Shown: positions 10,035 to 22,458, numbered from the stretch's first letter. The stretch: DNA of 64,000 nt from Bimastos eiseni (GCA_959347315.1 OY365810.1:2470334-2534333), one strand, 5' to 3'. The notes: generated by a model not told the origin, from the sequence alone. Numbers and translations are program-made.

Positions 10035-11181
10035 CAGTGGCGTAGCGAGGCAAAGTGCCGCCTGTGGCGAAGGCACAAAATGCCGCCTCTGTCTATTATT
10101 TCCATCACTTTATTCTTGTGTATATACCGGGATAACACACAAAAGGTGATAGGCATAAGACGCTTGTTTTGAGTCTTTTCATTATAATTATACATTATGA
10201 TTATTCTATTTAGTATTCAATTCATTATACAGTCAGTAACAGCATCAGCATTCATTGTCAAAATTAAAACTGTTTGACTAAAATAAAATGCGTTATCATT
10301 TGATATAAAAATAAGAAAATAGAATAAGGTAGAATTAATTAAGATGCAAAACATTTATAAAGAAAACAAAAAAGCACGCTTCACGATAAGTTTATGGCCC
10401 TGATGGACATGGAGCAAATGAGAATTTAGACATTATACGTCTTGCAGGCTATATCGAACATTTATAAAGTTAAAAATAAATAAAAATTGAGCAGTAAAAA
10501 TTTTATTTTCTCTCTCTACTCTATAAGTCCTAAATAACATCATTTAATCATGATGGAACTATAATAAAGTATAGTTATTAGAATCGACTTGTTACTGGTA
10601 ACTTATCATACAGATTAGAGATACGATACGGTACGGTTTCACACGTTCATTCCGAATAAAATATTAAACAACATGAATATAATGTCTAAATTCTCATTTG
10701 CTCCATGTCCATCAGGGCCGGTTCCTGGCACAGGCGGCATAAGAAGCCGCCCAGGGCGCCAAACTTTAGGAGCGCCAAATTTTAGAGATAATTAGGTAAA
10801 GTTTTCAGGAATGAAATTTCGTGACGATACAAAAACAAATTATTAAATTATTTACTAAAAGTTAGTTTTTTACTAATTCGAATTCCAACATGGAATCTCC
10901 CGCTCTTTCCCTATTAATTTTCATTTTCAAGAATAGTCTATATATTTTTACAAAAACATTTGTGCGTGCAGTGCGTCCCTGACCCCATATTTTCTCACAT
11001 CTTACTGCCTATGCAACGGGGTGGGGCGCTCTTATATAGATGACTGCCTAGGGCGCCAAATTACCTGAGGATTGCTCTGATGTCTATACACATTATAGGT
11101 GCCATTCGATCATTTCGATGGTGCTTCGGTAGGACAAGTGTCGCCCGGGGCGGTTCGCCCCCGCCCCCGTCGCTACGCCAG
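10035..11181. mobile_element. hAT-like non-autonomous element, copy A
   Basis: It starts CAGTGGCGTAGCGAGGC and ends with the inverted counterpart TCGCTACGCCAG. It is flanked by TCGATATG (10027-10034) and TCTATATG (11182-11189), an 8-bp duplication with one mismatch. No transposase frame. It holds an inner inverted repeat (10396-10437 with 10677-10718, identical arms). Copy B is at 55028-56831. Confidence 0.75.
10396..10718. repeat. Identical 42-bp inverted repeat nested in element A
   Basis: The arm GGCCCTGATGGACATGGAGC... at 10396-10437 is the exact reverse complement of 10677-10718, with 239 bases between. It is probably a nested foldback element or part of a second hAT-type end (CAGGGCC at about 10712). 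Confidence 0.7.
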
Positions 11182-11599
11182 TCTATATGTCATTGTCCAG
11201 TGTTGATTGCTTACTGAGGCCACATAGTTTTATTAAAAGAAACATCGTTATTGTACTTACTTTCAGCGGCTACATGTATGCTCCTCTGCCGCCCTACTGC
11301 TGCCACCGTTCAAACGGCTCTGCTGTTCCTTTTCAGCGTTCTTACTTACATTTATTGCTATGCTGATGCATCGTATCTTTTCTGCTGTGGACCCTATCAC
11401 TTTAACTGGGTTTCCTCTGGACCTCCGGCTTTACCTAGGAACTCCGTTCGCATTGTCTTTCAAACTCTTTCTACTCTTCTCTTAAATCCATCCTCTTTGG
11501 CCCTGACAGGACTCCATGGGAGCGTCTCTAAGTAGATTTCTAAGAAGAGACGCTATAGGTCATAATTCGCATTGATTGATTGATGAAATAAGCAGGGAC

Positions 11600-12335
11600 G
11601 TGGTCTCGAGAGCGCGGTCTTGGTCTCGAGAGCGCGGTCTTGGTCTCGAGACCGGAAAACTGCGGTCTTGGTCTTGGTCTTGGTCTCGGACCATTGGTCT
11701 TGATCTCGACTGCGTCGGTCTTTGTCTTAAAGGAACGGTTTTGGGATTGGTCTCCGTCTTAGGTTAGCGTTCTTGGTCATTTGCCGTATCAGAGCATTTT
11801 TTGGATATTTATCGGTTATTTTCGATTATTAGAGACACCGGATGCTTAGACCCTACGCGCTTGTTATTGATTTATGACGTGCTGACCATCTATATATACA
11901 TGTTACTAAAATGCATTTTCAACGGAACCAGTCATTTCAAAATTTGCTTTCACAAATGTCAAGGTTTTGGAGCAATCTAATAATTATGTGGTCGGCCACG
12001 TTTAGACATGCATTGTTAACCTACAATCCTATAATATAATTTATGGTGTGATATTCTCAGGCCGAAGCCAAGGGCTGAACCCGCAAAAGCTCAGACTGGC
12101 CGATTAAACTGTTTTCTGGACCATTTATAAGATTAGTATTCTTCAGCAATAAAATTAATGTTTTAAGCGTGTTATTCTGCTTTATCGTCTTAATAAATTG
12201 AATTATTTATATAAAAGAGTATCGGTCTTGGTCTTGGTCTCGAACCTTCGGTCTTGGTTTTGCTCTCGGACCACCCGGTCTTGGTCTTGGACCTCGCGGT
12301 CTTGGTCTCGAGGCTTTGGTCTCGTGCAAGGTTGT
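11600..12335. repeat. Two blocks of GGTCTTGGTCTCGA tandem repeats around a unique core
   Basis: The block at 11600-11765 has a 20-bp unit like GGTCTCGAGAGCGCGGTCTT. The block at 12215-12335 has the same words in the same orientation. Between them is about 450 bp of AT-rich DNA without coding signs. A locus of the same build (GTCTCG blocks) lies at 38130-38940. Confidence 0.7.
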
Positions 12336-12399
12336 CTTGCTGTTAGTAATTGTAGCAATGTTCAGTATTGGGTTAGACCTTATTCTAGATAGATTATTT

Positions 12400-14040
12400 G
12401 GACGTGTTTTGCGTATGAGACATGATTACGTCTCTTTCTCACGTGTTGTGCACACTGCTGACCTCACTAGTCTTGGTTGCTCAACGTGTCTCGAGCGCCG
12501 CCAATTCGCACGTCTCTATATTTCGTTTGTGTTTATGGCGCCCCGCTCATTATCAATCCTTGCCGCTTCCACCTGCGACGCTCCTCGTCAACTCACGCAG
12601 GATCTATCTTTATCGTTCATTCGCCTCGCTATCCCCAACGCTTGTTCCATGAAAAACAATCTCGTTCCGGTTGCTGTGTGCCGCTCGCGTCGCGCCTAAT
12701 CTCCGCCTTGGCGCCAGACTCCGTCTCTGCGCTTTGGATTATTTCGCGCGCCCGCGGTTCTGCGCGCGCCCTCTTCATCTTATATTCCATGGCGGGGAAA
12801 TGCATAGGCGGAAGCGTCGGCTTCGGGAAATCTGGCTGACAATGCTCCATCGACAGAGGCTGACGGCTACTACTTCCCGCCTTAGAAGGAGGAGAGTTAT
12901 TCCAAAAATGTCTAATAGAGCCGAAGTGACTGTAGTCAATCATCGCTCATTGGCGCAATCTACTACATCACCTTGGCGGCGCTTCATTAGCCGCGCTAGG
13001 CATTGCGCACCTATCATCCAGGATCTCTACATCTACCAGGCCGTGACATATGTCCGCGACTTCCGTTGGGATCGCAGTGGCGCCAAATCTGGCACCTGGA
13101 TCGGTTCCCGCCATTTCTTTCCCCGCCTTAGTTCGTCCTTCTAGCACTTGATTGCCGCTATCTGTAAAACCTCCAATTACCGCCAAGTCGTTGTCGTCGA
13201 CTTCTTCAGTAGAAAATTCGAACCCGCTACCGCCTATCGTAGCCAGTGATCTATAAGTAGGTTCCTGTAAAGGAAGCTCAACATTTGACTGGCACGTTAT
13301 ATCAGTGTCAATGTCTCCTAACTGACTGCCACTATCCTTTCCCGCCATTTCTTAGCTAGTAAAGACAACGACAATCGGTCAGTGAAATTATCTTGTCTTA
13401 TTGAAGTTTAACTATTATCTTCAAATAAAACACATACAATAACAAATGAAACCTAATTAGCAGTTAGCAGTTCTAACTTATGATTGTCATCAATTACAAA
13501 TTATCTGGGTATCTCACCTCTATTCGGCGATACATTAACATCAACAGAAGTAAACAGAGTTAATCCACATTAAATATCGAAACACATGAATAAGAAATAG
13601 ATCCCTGCAATCCTCGTACGACACTCTTTCACGTACGACCAATAGACACTTGAACTTGAGCGCAACGACTGCCGACGCATGCTCGCCTCGACTGCTTGCT
13701 TATGAGCCCTCGCTTCGTCGATCTCGGCGGCTACCTCGTCGCAACTGTCGATCGACCGCAAACGTCGAATTTCTCTCCTTCGCCTATTTCCTGCCAGTCT
13801 ATCTTACTGCACGCGGCGTTCTCCTACCTCGGCCACTGTCTTCCCGCGTATCTCTATCAGATTCGCGCCAAGGCTCTCCTTTTATCGACGTTTTGGGCGC
13901 CAACCTTTCACGGGTCTTGCCGCCAAGATACTGCCCCATCGCTGCGTCGCGCCAATAGCCGCTGCATACCAAATAGCTGTATTATTGTACGAAAGCGCCC
14001 TCTATTAAGATACATGGCCTTAGTGCACAGCTGACCTCAT
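12400..14040. other. GC- and CpG-rich stretch of unknown nature
   Basis: This 1.6-kb stretch is clearly richer in G+C and CpG than its surroundings and contains several TTCCCGCC words (about 12874, 13107, 13338). Many short frames are open on both strands, as expected from composition alone. One minus-strand frame (listed separately) has a reasonable start. It could be a promoter-type island or the end of a mobile element. No ends or duplications were found. Confidence 0.4.
12968..13348 (-). CDS. Possible coding exon of unknown function
   Basis: A 126-codon frame opens with ATG in the context AAGAAATGGC (A at -3, G at +4, a good animal initiation context). It encodes a polar, acidic sequence (MAGKDSGSQLGDIDTDITCQ...) with no recognisable domain, signal peptide or membrane span. 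A possible splice donor (CAG/GTGCCA) lies within it. It lies in the GC-rich stretch where chance frames are longer, so it may be spurious. Confidence 0.2.
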   Translation of the reverse strand: MAGKDSGSQLGDIDTDITCQSNVELPLQEPTYRSLATIGGSGFEFSTEEVDDNDLAVIGGFTDSGNQVLEGRTKAGKEMAGTDPGARFGATAIPTEVADICHGLVDVEILDDRCAMPSAANEAPPR

Positions 14041-14529
14041 CATAGTTAATTACTTCGTTGTCTTAGTTCCTGGCATCTTTCATATTTCGATGTTGCCGCT
14101 CTGTCGTGCTGCCCAGCTTCCCATTCCTATGAACGTCGAGCATTGTGAGTCCACTTCGTCCGAAAAATGCTCACTTCCTACCGTGAATATGGGGCTACTG
14201 GGGAGGCCATCATCAGTCGTAGGACTCGTAGGCCTTAGACTACCTTGGCCATCAGAGAGGTGGTCGACAGTCTGAGTCTCCTGTAGGTCTACCGTTCTCT
14301 GTATTTGCGTTTCAGCGTTTATCAGCGAGTATTTTATCCTTTCGGGCAGTGGCGTGTTTACCTATTGGCTAGGGTCCCCAAATCTCATGGGTCCCGAATG
14401 AATAAAAACATTTCATACAAAATAACATGTCAGGAGCCACCAAATGAATGAAAAAATTTCGTACAAATGAGCATGTCTCACGTTCGAATTATTTTAAAGA
14501 ATATTTAAAATATAAAATGGAGAATATAT

Positions 14530-15830
14530 TATATTATTGCGATGAAATCGTCTTGCTGGGGGCCATGTGCCACGCTCCCTCTGCGGCCGCCTTCCGATGG
14601 ATGGATGGATCCGGGAGTTTAACGACCGCTTTTGACAACAAAGGCCGTTGCAGTCGACAGAAATTTGGTCACATTACAGCGCCTTCCGAAGTACCGCTGG
14701 GCTGAGGTCATGTACCGCTTCCCCCCGCAGCCGCCAGTCAAGGTACTTTCGCATATTTATGAGGTACATGACGTCAAGTACCGCTCTCGTCAGCCGATGT
14801 ATTGCTGCATATTCAGTGATAGCTTGGGCTAGGTCCCGCTAGCCGAACTTAAGCGTAGGCTAGGTACATGAATAATAATGACTGCATTAGCTAGGTACAT
14901 GTAGCTCTTTATACTAATGGAGCATTGGCTGGGTACCGTTGAATTTTAATGAATACACTGGCCATGTATCTCTGCATACTAATGAGTACATGGGCTAGGT
15001 TAACGTTGCATATTAATGAATACATTGACTAGGTACCTCTGCATACTGATGATTACATTGGCTGGGTACCGTTGAATATTAGTGCCTACATTGACTAGGT
15101 ACTCGGCATATTAATGAATACATTGGGTTGAGTACCGTTGAATATTTATCAGGTACCGTAGGCTAGGTACCGCTGGGGAAAACTATATAAAGAAGGCCAT
15201 ATAGTTTACGCATATCATCCATTGTCATGGATGCGTCGTTAAATAAAGTTATTACAAACACGCAGTTTACAGAGAGATCTGTAGTAGAGCAATGGTAGAG
15301 CTAAAAGGGAGTCGAGTAAGCCAGTAAGATAGTCAGTTTTTGGCGTAAGAAGTTCTCGGGATAGTAAAATTAAGAAGCTCGGAAGTAGGGAAGTTGAAGG
15401 ATGACACATAGTGAAGTAGAAACGACATGCATGATGAGATATAGTCAAAAAGTTTTTGAGCTTAAGTTCAATGTAGAGGCATAGATTAAGTCGTTCTTAA
15501 TAATAATTATTATTGTTTTCGCCGTGTAACTCTGATATTATCGTTGACCGTGAATAAATAATACGTGTTCGTGGAAATCGAGTTGCTATTATTAATTGGA
15601 TTGTATTGTCACCACCGGTATTCTCCTTCCCTTACCTGCGCCAAAAAGTCAGACGTACCAGGCGGGCAACTAGACTTGGAAGAACTTAACCACCACCTCC
15701 TGGGGTACCAGAGGATTAGAGGATGGATCCGGAGTTCTAGAGGCGTTCATTGAACTGCTCTCCTGCTGCACGACATTGTGAACGATGTCAGCGCTATCGA
15801 GAAAGGAGTTTTGTCACACCATGATATAAT
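14530..15830 (+). mobile_element. Insertion with LTR-like promoter: tandem repeats, TATA box and poly-A signal
   Basis: About ten diverged repeats of roughly 31-37 bp (core GGCTAGGTACC..TGCATATTAATGAATACATT) fill 14690-15175. A TATA box (CTATATAAAG) follows at 15183-15192, and AATAAA at 15242-15247. Enhancer-like repeats, TATA and then a close poly-A signal are the U3-R plan of a retroelement LTR. No clear TG..CA ends, flanking duplication or gag-pol frame were found. Confidence 0.4.
15183..15192 (+). promoter_or_regulatory. Candidate TATA box of the inserted element
   Basis: CTATATAAAG lies just after the tandem-repeat block and about 55 bases before AATAAA, as in an LTR. Confidence 0.4.
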
Positions 15831-16849
15831 TATTCTCTATTTTGCAGATAAGCATTCACACGACAATTAGGCCTAAGTGTGTTATGTGTAATTCCTCATT
15901 CTTTGTCAATGTCAATATCAATTGGCTCGGTTAGCTGTGTTGGTACATGCAAAAGCGAAGGCTGCGTGTTGTGAGCCTCTTCACTTCCAGAAGTTGGCTC
16001 ATAAATATTCTTGTGGTTTTCATATTAAATTCAAATAACCTTAAATTCCTTTAGAGTAGCTTCTATAATAAATCATAATAAGCGTAAATAACAATAAACG
16101 GCTTCCATTTCAACCTTGTAAGATTTTGTACATGATAGGTTACGCAACCCCAGTCTCCTAAATGACATCAATTGAGGGTGATTGTTGACTCCCCTCTACC
16201 CGACTAATCATATACCTACTTGAAACCATATGGTAGACCGAAGGAAAGTGGAGAGTGTATAATTATTACAACCATTGTGCATTCCACAAAACGAAAAGCC
16301 GTAATAAAATCATTTTTAGATGTCAAAAAAACTCGAAACAATCCAGACCATATACTTCTCCATTCTCCCATGGCGAAGCAAAATTCTCCTTCATAGAATA
16401 AATAGGGAGAGCTTGGATCTCTTCATCCTGTGGAATGGACATTCCATTCAGATCCTAACTCTTCTCTGCCTACCCAGTCTACACTCTTTCCATTTCATCG
16501 TTCGCGATTACATCCAATAGTTCACGTTGCCGATGTGGAACGACTCTTAATAATCTATCTATATAATTACCTAAATCACGTGTCCATCTGTCTGAGTGTC
16601 TCATCGTCTGTCCGATTCAAGGGTAAGGCACGTGATTGGACAGCGCGTGATTGGAAAGCGCGCAAGGCCTACCTATTTCCGATTCGCGTTTCAAAAACAT
16701 TTTATTCACGCCTGTGTAGCTACATTTGCAGTTATTAAAATTAAATGCATCGTGTAATGTAAGTATATTTTCAGTTATCAAGTTGAAATGCACATTTATT
16801 GGATGAAACTCTATTGTGAATCGGTTGAACGGCCATTATTAATATATGG

Positions 16850-16905
16850 GTGTAAACAATGTTGTCAAGAGTAGGGCTGCCTACTCTTGACAACATTGTT
16901 TACAC
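16850..16905. repeat. Perfect palindrome, 26-bp arms and 4-base loop
   Basis: GTGTAAACAATGTTGTCAAG.. at 16850-16875 is exactly complementary to 16880-16905, with loop GCTG. It lies 35 bases before the mariner element. The arms are perfect, so it is young or still selected. Confidence 0.9.
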
Positions 16906-16939
16906 TGCATGGTTTCTATATACTATACACCATGCTATA

Positions 16940-18373
16940 CAGGGTGGGTCATTAAAAAGTAACCACCTCGGGTTTTTTGCTAATATTTCGGCCAAAAGTA
17001 GAGATTAGTTAATGAAATGTTATAGGCGCCAAACTAATTCATATTTAAAATGTATTTATAACAGCGAAATTTGACTAAAATATTGCACATATATACAGAG
17101 CAAAAGTTATATTACTTTAGTTGAGTGCAACCACTGATTTTTGTGAGTAAAAAAACATTTCGTTCAGCAGAAAGTTACAAAAAACGATTCTATGAGGTCA
17201 CATCTCAAGTAATTGTTATAAAACATTGAAGCAGGGGTGTAACAAGCGGGGTGGCGGTTTTTAAACTGGGGGGGGGGGGCAAAGCCCCCCAAGTTTTAGT
17301 GCTCAGTGCCCCTAAATCGGTTCATTTTTATGTTTATCCGATGGATTTTTAAGAATACTTTTGCTAAGATAATGTATGCCCCCATTTTTCAAATTTCTGG
17401 GGGGCAAAATTCAAAAAGTTGGAGGGCAAAAAAAACGTTTGCGCTTCCTGCAATATTTTTTAAATTATGCCCCCCACTTTTCAAAACCTTGCTACGGCTC
17501 TGCATTGAAGCATCATATTGTTTCACAACCTGTGTCTACCGCTAGTGGCCACACCTAATCTGAGTCTGTTTGGCAAGTTTTGATGACCTGGTGATAATTT
17601 GATCAGGGACACGACGAATAGCGATAAGGTCCAGATCTTCTTGGTAATTCTTCTAACAGATGTACGGCTGATGTTCAACTCTGCTGAAATTCGCCGAGTG
17701 CTGAGATGATTTCTGATGTTGCTATTCTGTAAGCATATAAGATCGTCAACATGCTCGATTTTAGTTCGGGTGCCGATAGATTTCTGCCATCCGCTGCCCT
17801 TACGACGTTCAAACGCCCACCCCTATCATCAACGCGTCCGCATATTTTTAAAAGCTCCAGCGATTTCAGAATGAGTTTTGATCACAGCCTTGGCTTCAAG
17901 ATCATGCTCAAGATTCGCGAAGTGTCTGTATACGCATTTTATCTGTCATGGACATCTTGCCCATATTTATTTTCTTACAAATGCTATCATAAAATGACTA
18001 ATCGCAAAACATTTTTATTCACCAATTTAATCGACTGCTTGCTTGATGACGTCAAAATGACTTCCATATGCGATGATTTCCAGTTCTTTTCTCAATAACA
18101 ATAATTATAAAGTGTGTTTTATTACAACTACTTGAAATGTGACTTCATAACTCCTTGTAACTTACTGTGGCGTTTTTTGACCATCAGAAATCAGTGGTTG
18201 TACTCATTAAAAGTGATATAACTTTTGTTCCGCTTGAAATATTTATTAATTTTTGGTGGTTATATGCAAATATGAATTGGCTTTCACCCTGTAAAATTTC
18301 ATTCAATATTTTTTGCTTTTGGCCGAAATATTAGAAAAAAACTACGTGGAGTTTACTTTTTTGGCCCACCCTG
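16940..18373 (-). mobile_element. Mariner/Tc1-like element with broken transposase, flanked by TA
   Basis: The ends are CAGGGTGGGTCATTAAAAAG and the inverted TTTTTTGGCCCACCCTG, each next to TA. On the minus strand around 17830-17590 a frame reads as the transposase helix-turn-helix (HLSTRRISAELNISRTSVRR). The catalytic DDE part is missing, so the element is non-autonomous. A 271-bp hAT-like MITE is inserted at 17232. Confidence 0.75.
17232..17502. mobile_element. 271-bp hAT-like MITE nested in the mariner element
   Basis: It begins CAGGGGTGTAACAAG and ends CTTGCTACGGCTCTG, an imperfect inverted pair. It is flanked by the perfect 8-bp repeat CATTGAAG (17224-17231 and 17503-17510). It contains G- and C-runs and no coding frame. 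Confidence 0.85.
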
Positions 18374-19009
18374 TAGATCGAGTAGTAGACCATAGCATAG
18401 GCTCTAATTAAAACTATGGTGCACCAATATAGTTAATATATCTCCAATGTAACACCTGAAAAGCAACTGAGCAGCCAAAGAAACAGAAAATTTCTAGTTT
18501 TTGTTACACACCTAAATAAAATATATGGCTTCTGAAAGCCTTCTGGAACCGGAAATTGCAATTTTAAGACCGGAAGTGGAAGCATGCGAGTAGGCCTACT
18601 CGAGAAAAAAAGTAACTAGAGTAAATTTTGGAGTAGAGTACTCGCGAGTACTCGGGTACTCGCGGCAGCCCTACTCTTTAATCCCACGAATCCATTGAGA
18701 ATAAGCAGACAACATTCATAACTAACATGAAATTTTAGTAAATATTATGATTAATTGACATGTTTATTCAGCCCAAGCATGTATTGTATTATAAAGTGCT
18801 TTTAATAGGGTGAACCGTTTAAAAGCTGTCAGTACATAAGGCCCCACGAGAAGACGTAGGTTTTGAAAAAAGCAAAAGAGGATGAGAGACTCCCAGATTA
18901 CGATAGAATTTTTGAGCAGAAAGATGGAAAGCATGTAATTAGATGCGCGTATATTTAGTTTCACAATTGAATACTAGATTATCAAAAAAAACATATCTTA
19001 ACTGACAAT

Positions 19010-20590
19010 GCACTGAGTAACTATAACGATTTATTCATGTAACATATTTATTCCGCAATTTTAAATTAATTACATTTTTCTATTAATTCAAGTAACATAT
19101 TTATTCTATCCATATGATTACACATGCATACATTTTACAATCTTAACTTCCACAAACGCATGCTAGACGACAAAATCAACCGAATAAAATCTTACAAACA
19201 ATAAATTGAATAACTATTACGATTTATTCATGTAACACATATTCTGCAATTTTAAATTGATAAAAATTTTCCATTATTTCAAGTAACGTATTTATTCTGT
19301 CCACATGATTACACGTGCAATCATTTTACAATCTTAAATTCCATGAATGCATACTAAATGAAATTTTCAACATTAAAAACAGAAAACAAATCTTAACTTA
19401 AGACAAATAAATCAAACGTTTTGTCATGATATTCATACATTTATCGATATAACAGAAATTGAAGGCAGATTCAGTTCATTTGCAGTAGAATAGCAGACAA
19501 CAATTTAAGGATGGTCATTACCTCTCCAAATTCAAATTTCTATAGCGAATCTCAGTGCATCCACACACCGACCGAAACACTGTCCATGTAGTTAACTGAC
19601 CCACCTTACACTGAGAGTCAGAGTACTGGCGCATCAAGTTGCTTCATTGACAAGAATTGTATTGTATTGTCGACTCTATTCTATTTTAAGATATCTATAG
19701 AGTCTCTCACAGTCAACTTAATCCTAAATTTTTCGCTCGTCCACATTGCTTAATTTGACTTGCAGTCATTGTAAAGACTTTAATCCAACGAATACATCAA
19801 AAATAAACAGAATAAAACTCTCCTTAATATAAATTTTTTTTAGATATTACATGTATGATTAATTCATATGTTTAATTCACCCATAACATATTTACTCACT
19901 ACATGTAATTAATGAGCAAATTTTTAAATTTCACAATCACATAAACGATGACATCATGAATATCATAAAAAGAAATGTGTTTTAAATGAAAATAAACTGA
20001 ATTACTAAATTACTAATGCGATTAATTCATGTAGCCTATTTATTCTGTCATTATGAAATGCTTACATTTTTATATGAAATCAAGTAACATATTCATTTGT
20101 CCATATGATCAGACATGCATAAGCCTGGATAAAGGAAGATAGCGACACTAATGACCTGTTTGTCACAGTGTCGTTTAACTGGAACTAACTAGACTTCCAT
20201 ACATTTTAAAATCTTAAATTCCTAGAATGGATAAGGCCAACTAAATGAAATTATCAACAGAAAATAAATCTTAAGTATAGAGAAAGATTTCTTAATGTTT
20301 TGTCATGAAATTCATTCATTTATCGATGTCACAGAAATCTAAGGCAATTGAGTTCATTTGCAGTAGACTGGTAGACTGTGAATAGAAGAATGTAACAATC
20401 CAAGGACTGTGAGGACCTTTCAAAATTTAATGCAGATTTCTACAGTGCCTCTCACATTGCAACCTTGGGCTAATCAGTGCATCCACACACTGACCCAAAC
20501 ACTGTCCTGGTAGTTAATTGACCTACCTTACACAGAGAGTCGGAGTACTGGTACAACACATGGCTGCACTGACATGCATTGTATACATAC
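19010..20590. repeat. AT-rich diverged tandem duplications
   Basis: A unit with GATTTATTCATGTAACATATTTATTC.. and CATATGATTACACATGCAT recurs at 19025, 19215 and 20010. A second block (CAGTGCATCCACACACCGAC..GAGAGTCAGAGTACTGG) at 19555-19635 recurs at 20475-20550. The whole looks like a roughly 0.9-kb duplication containing shorter tandem repeats, downstream of the CARD gene. Nothing coding is seen. Confidence 0.6.
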
Positions 20591-20771
20591 TGTATTTATG
20601 TCCTAATCCGATGCGTTCACAGTGCATTCACACACTGATCGAAACAGGCATAAACAATAATGAGAGACAAGTACTTCCAAGAATGTATATTAGGGGATGT
20701 CGTAGAAATAAAATAAAATGCATCGAGCCATACAATATATAATGAAAAAAACACTGTATAAAAACTATTAA

Positions 20772-20832
20772 CCCTTTAATGACCAGTCGTTGATTATGCC
20801 TTATGTTTTACTAAGCGCTGGTCGTTAAAGGG
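20772..20832. mobile_element. 61-bp piggyBac-like micro-element
   Basis: CCCTTTAATGACCAG at the left and CTGGTCGTTAAAGGG at the right are inverted repeats with one mismatch. TTAA flanks both ends (20768-20771, 20833-20836). TTAA duplication and CCC ends are piggyBac hallmarks. At 61 bp it is little more than its two ends. Confidence 0.65.
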
Positions 20833-21604
20833 TTAAACGCCCACTTGCCTATTAATTGTTATTGTTCTGAAGTAAAATATCAGCAAAATGTTATATAACC
20901 AAATCAAAAATATAAACACATAATTATGAAAGAACTGCATGATCACAGGTATTTTAAAATACTCAGCATTCCAAAACCTTTAATAGCAAAATACAAGTAC
21001 ATTAATGTAATTTATTAAAAATCAACTAACTGTCCTACAAAATATTATTGTCAAAATATGCTCGTGGTGGATATATGAATTGATCCGGGGAAACAAATTA
21101 TTGGGTCTATGTTACTCAAAGAAGTATTGCATTGTGAAAGGTTTTAATCTACTAGTGCCAAAGAAGTTAAGCAATTTTACCTCAGTCGAAGTACTGCATC
21201 ATGAAACTTAATTTCATTACCCAGTTTTCTCTGTGGACTTCGGACAGCTGAAACCTTTGACAGTGTTGCGAAAATTCATGATGACTCATCATTTTATTAG
21301 TCCAAAAACCTTTAGACTTTGTTAAGTTCTAAACTTTAACTGGTCAACTTTGTAATTTGCATCTTTAGAAAGCGGGTTTCGTAGGTTGTCATATCGGTCT
21401 TCCGGATTTGCTGTCCTTTTTATGCACTACACGTGACTTTGTTGCAGTAATTTGTTGCTTTTCGTAGTTTCTATTCTTTATTTCTCATTATCATTTGTTT
21501 GCCTTTTGAGTTTTGTAGGCATTACTTCATAAACTGATTTTGGACAGCTCAGTATCAAAGCCCCTAAATCAAGATTGTCTTGTATCTACATTTGGTAGAC
21601 ATGA

Positions 21605-22458
21605 CTATTTCAGAGTCATCCTGTAAACATAAACTTTGCTTCTAATTCCACTGACAATCAATTGTTTCATTTCATCATCGTAAAACAATCTGTTGGGCCC
21701 AGGGGAATGAATTTTGTTGTTTAAGTATATACTTGGTGTAAGATCAAACTGCAGAAGACAGACTTTTTGGGCAGCCACAAACACATGATCATCTGAATAG
21801 AGCGAGATATACCCAGGATTATTTACTTCTTGCATTAAACTTGAAAGATCTGAGGAATGGATGGTCATTTTGCAATCACGTGTCAAATGATATATGACCA
21901 ACTTCGACTTTATGTTGTTTCCATGTAGAAAACCTGTGGTCTGTTGTTCATCAATTATCATAAAATTTCCGATGGACGTCTCAACTGCATGATGAGGACA
22001 CTTGATTGCATAAGGCAACGGCATACGGCACAGAAGTTCTCTGTCTGATCTGTAAATACTGAGAAAAGATAAATTTCTTCTTTCGATGATCAGCAACTGA
22101 CCATCACTAGTCGCTGACATATATGGTTCATAATCAAAGGTTAGCCATTCAATGGCTTTGTATTCATTACATGTCCCTAATGTAATCTTAAAGATGCACT
22201 TTCTACTGGTATCACTGATATAGAGACAATTCTCTTTATCACAAGATGCTATGTTGCTTGAATGTTCACATTCTTTAATTTGGAATATATTCTGACAACG
22301 AAATGGATTCTGATCTTCGAATACCCAAATCTCAGTAGGAACCCGATCAACTGATCGACACAGAACAACGATTTTATTTCGTAGCTTAGTCACTCCCATC
22401 ACAGACGTATCCACAACAAGACTTTCAGCTGGATACTGGATAGCAATTTCACGTACAA
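21605..22458 (-). CDS. Beta-propeller (NHL/WD-like) terminal exon with stop
   Basis: Acceptor CTTTCAG, phase 1; about 284 codons to the stop. Repeated units of roughly 45 residues alternate strands and turns: KIVVLCRSVDRVPTEIWVF, then NCLYISDTSRKCIFKI, then GQLLIIERRNLSFLSIY, then GNFMIIDEQQ, then DHVFVAAQKVCLLQFDL and KQLIVSGIRSKVYVY. This is a six-bladed propeller pattern of the NHL or WD kind seen in many invertebrate immune-type proteins. Its ligand is unknown. Confidence 0.75.

Larger units (their letters stand above)
14347..16000. mobile_element. hAT-like element related to 785-1681, interrupted by a 1.3-kb insertion
   Basis: The start CAGTGGCGTGTTTACC and the AATGAATGAAAAAATTT units match the 785-1681 element. 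The segment 15905-15995 (ATATCAATTGGCTCGG... AGAAGTTGGCTCA) matches 1359-1440 closely. Between about 14530 and 15830 there is DNA with no counterpart, so a later insertion split the element. No flanking duplication was found. Confidence 0.55.

Noticed and set aside
11576..11767. Open frame rich in Ser-Trp-Ser-Arg repeats
   Set aside because: It is the translation of the GGTCTTGGTCTCGA tandem repeat, not a gene.
12700..13960. Many overlapping frames of 100-157 codons
   Set aside because: The stretch is GC-rich, so stop codons are rare on both strands; the frames overlap each other and lack domains.
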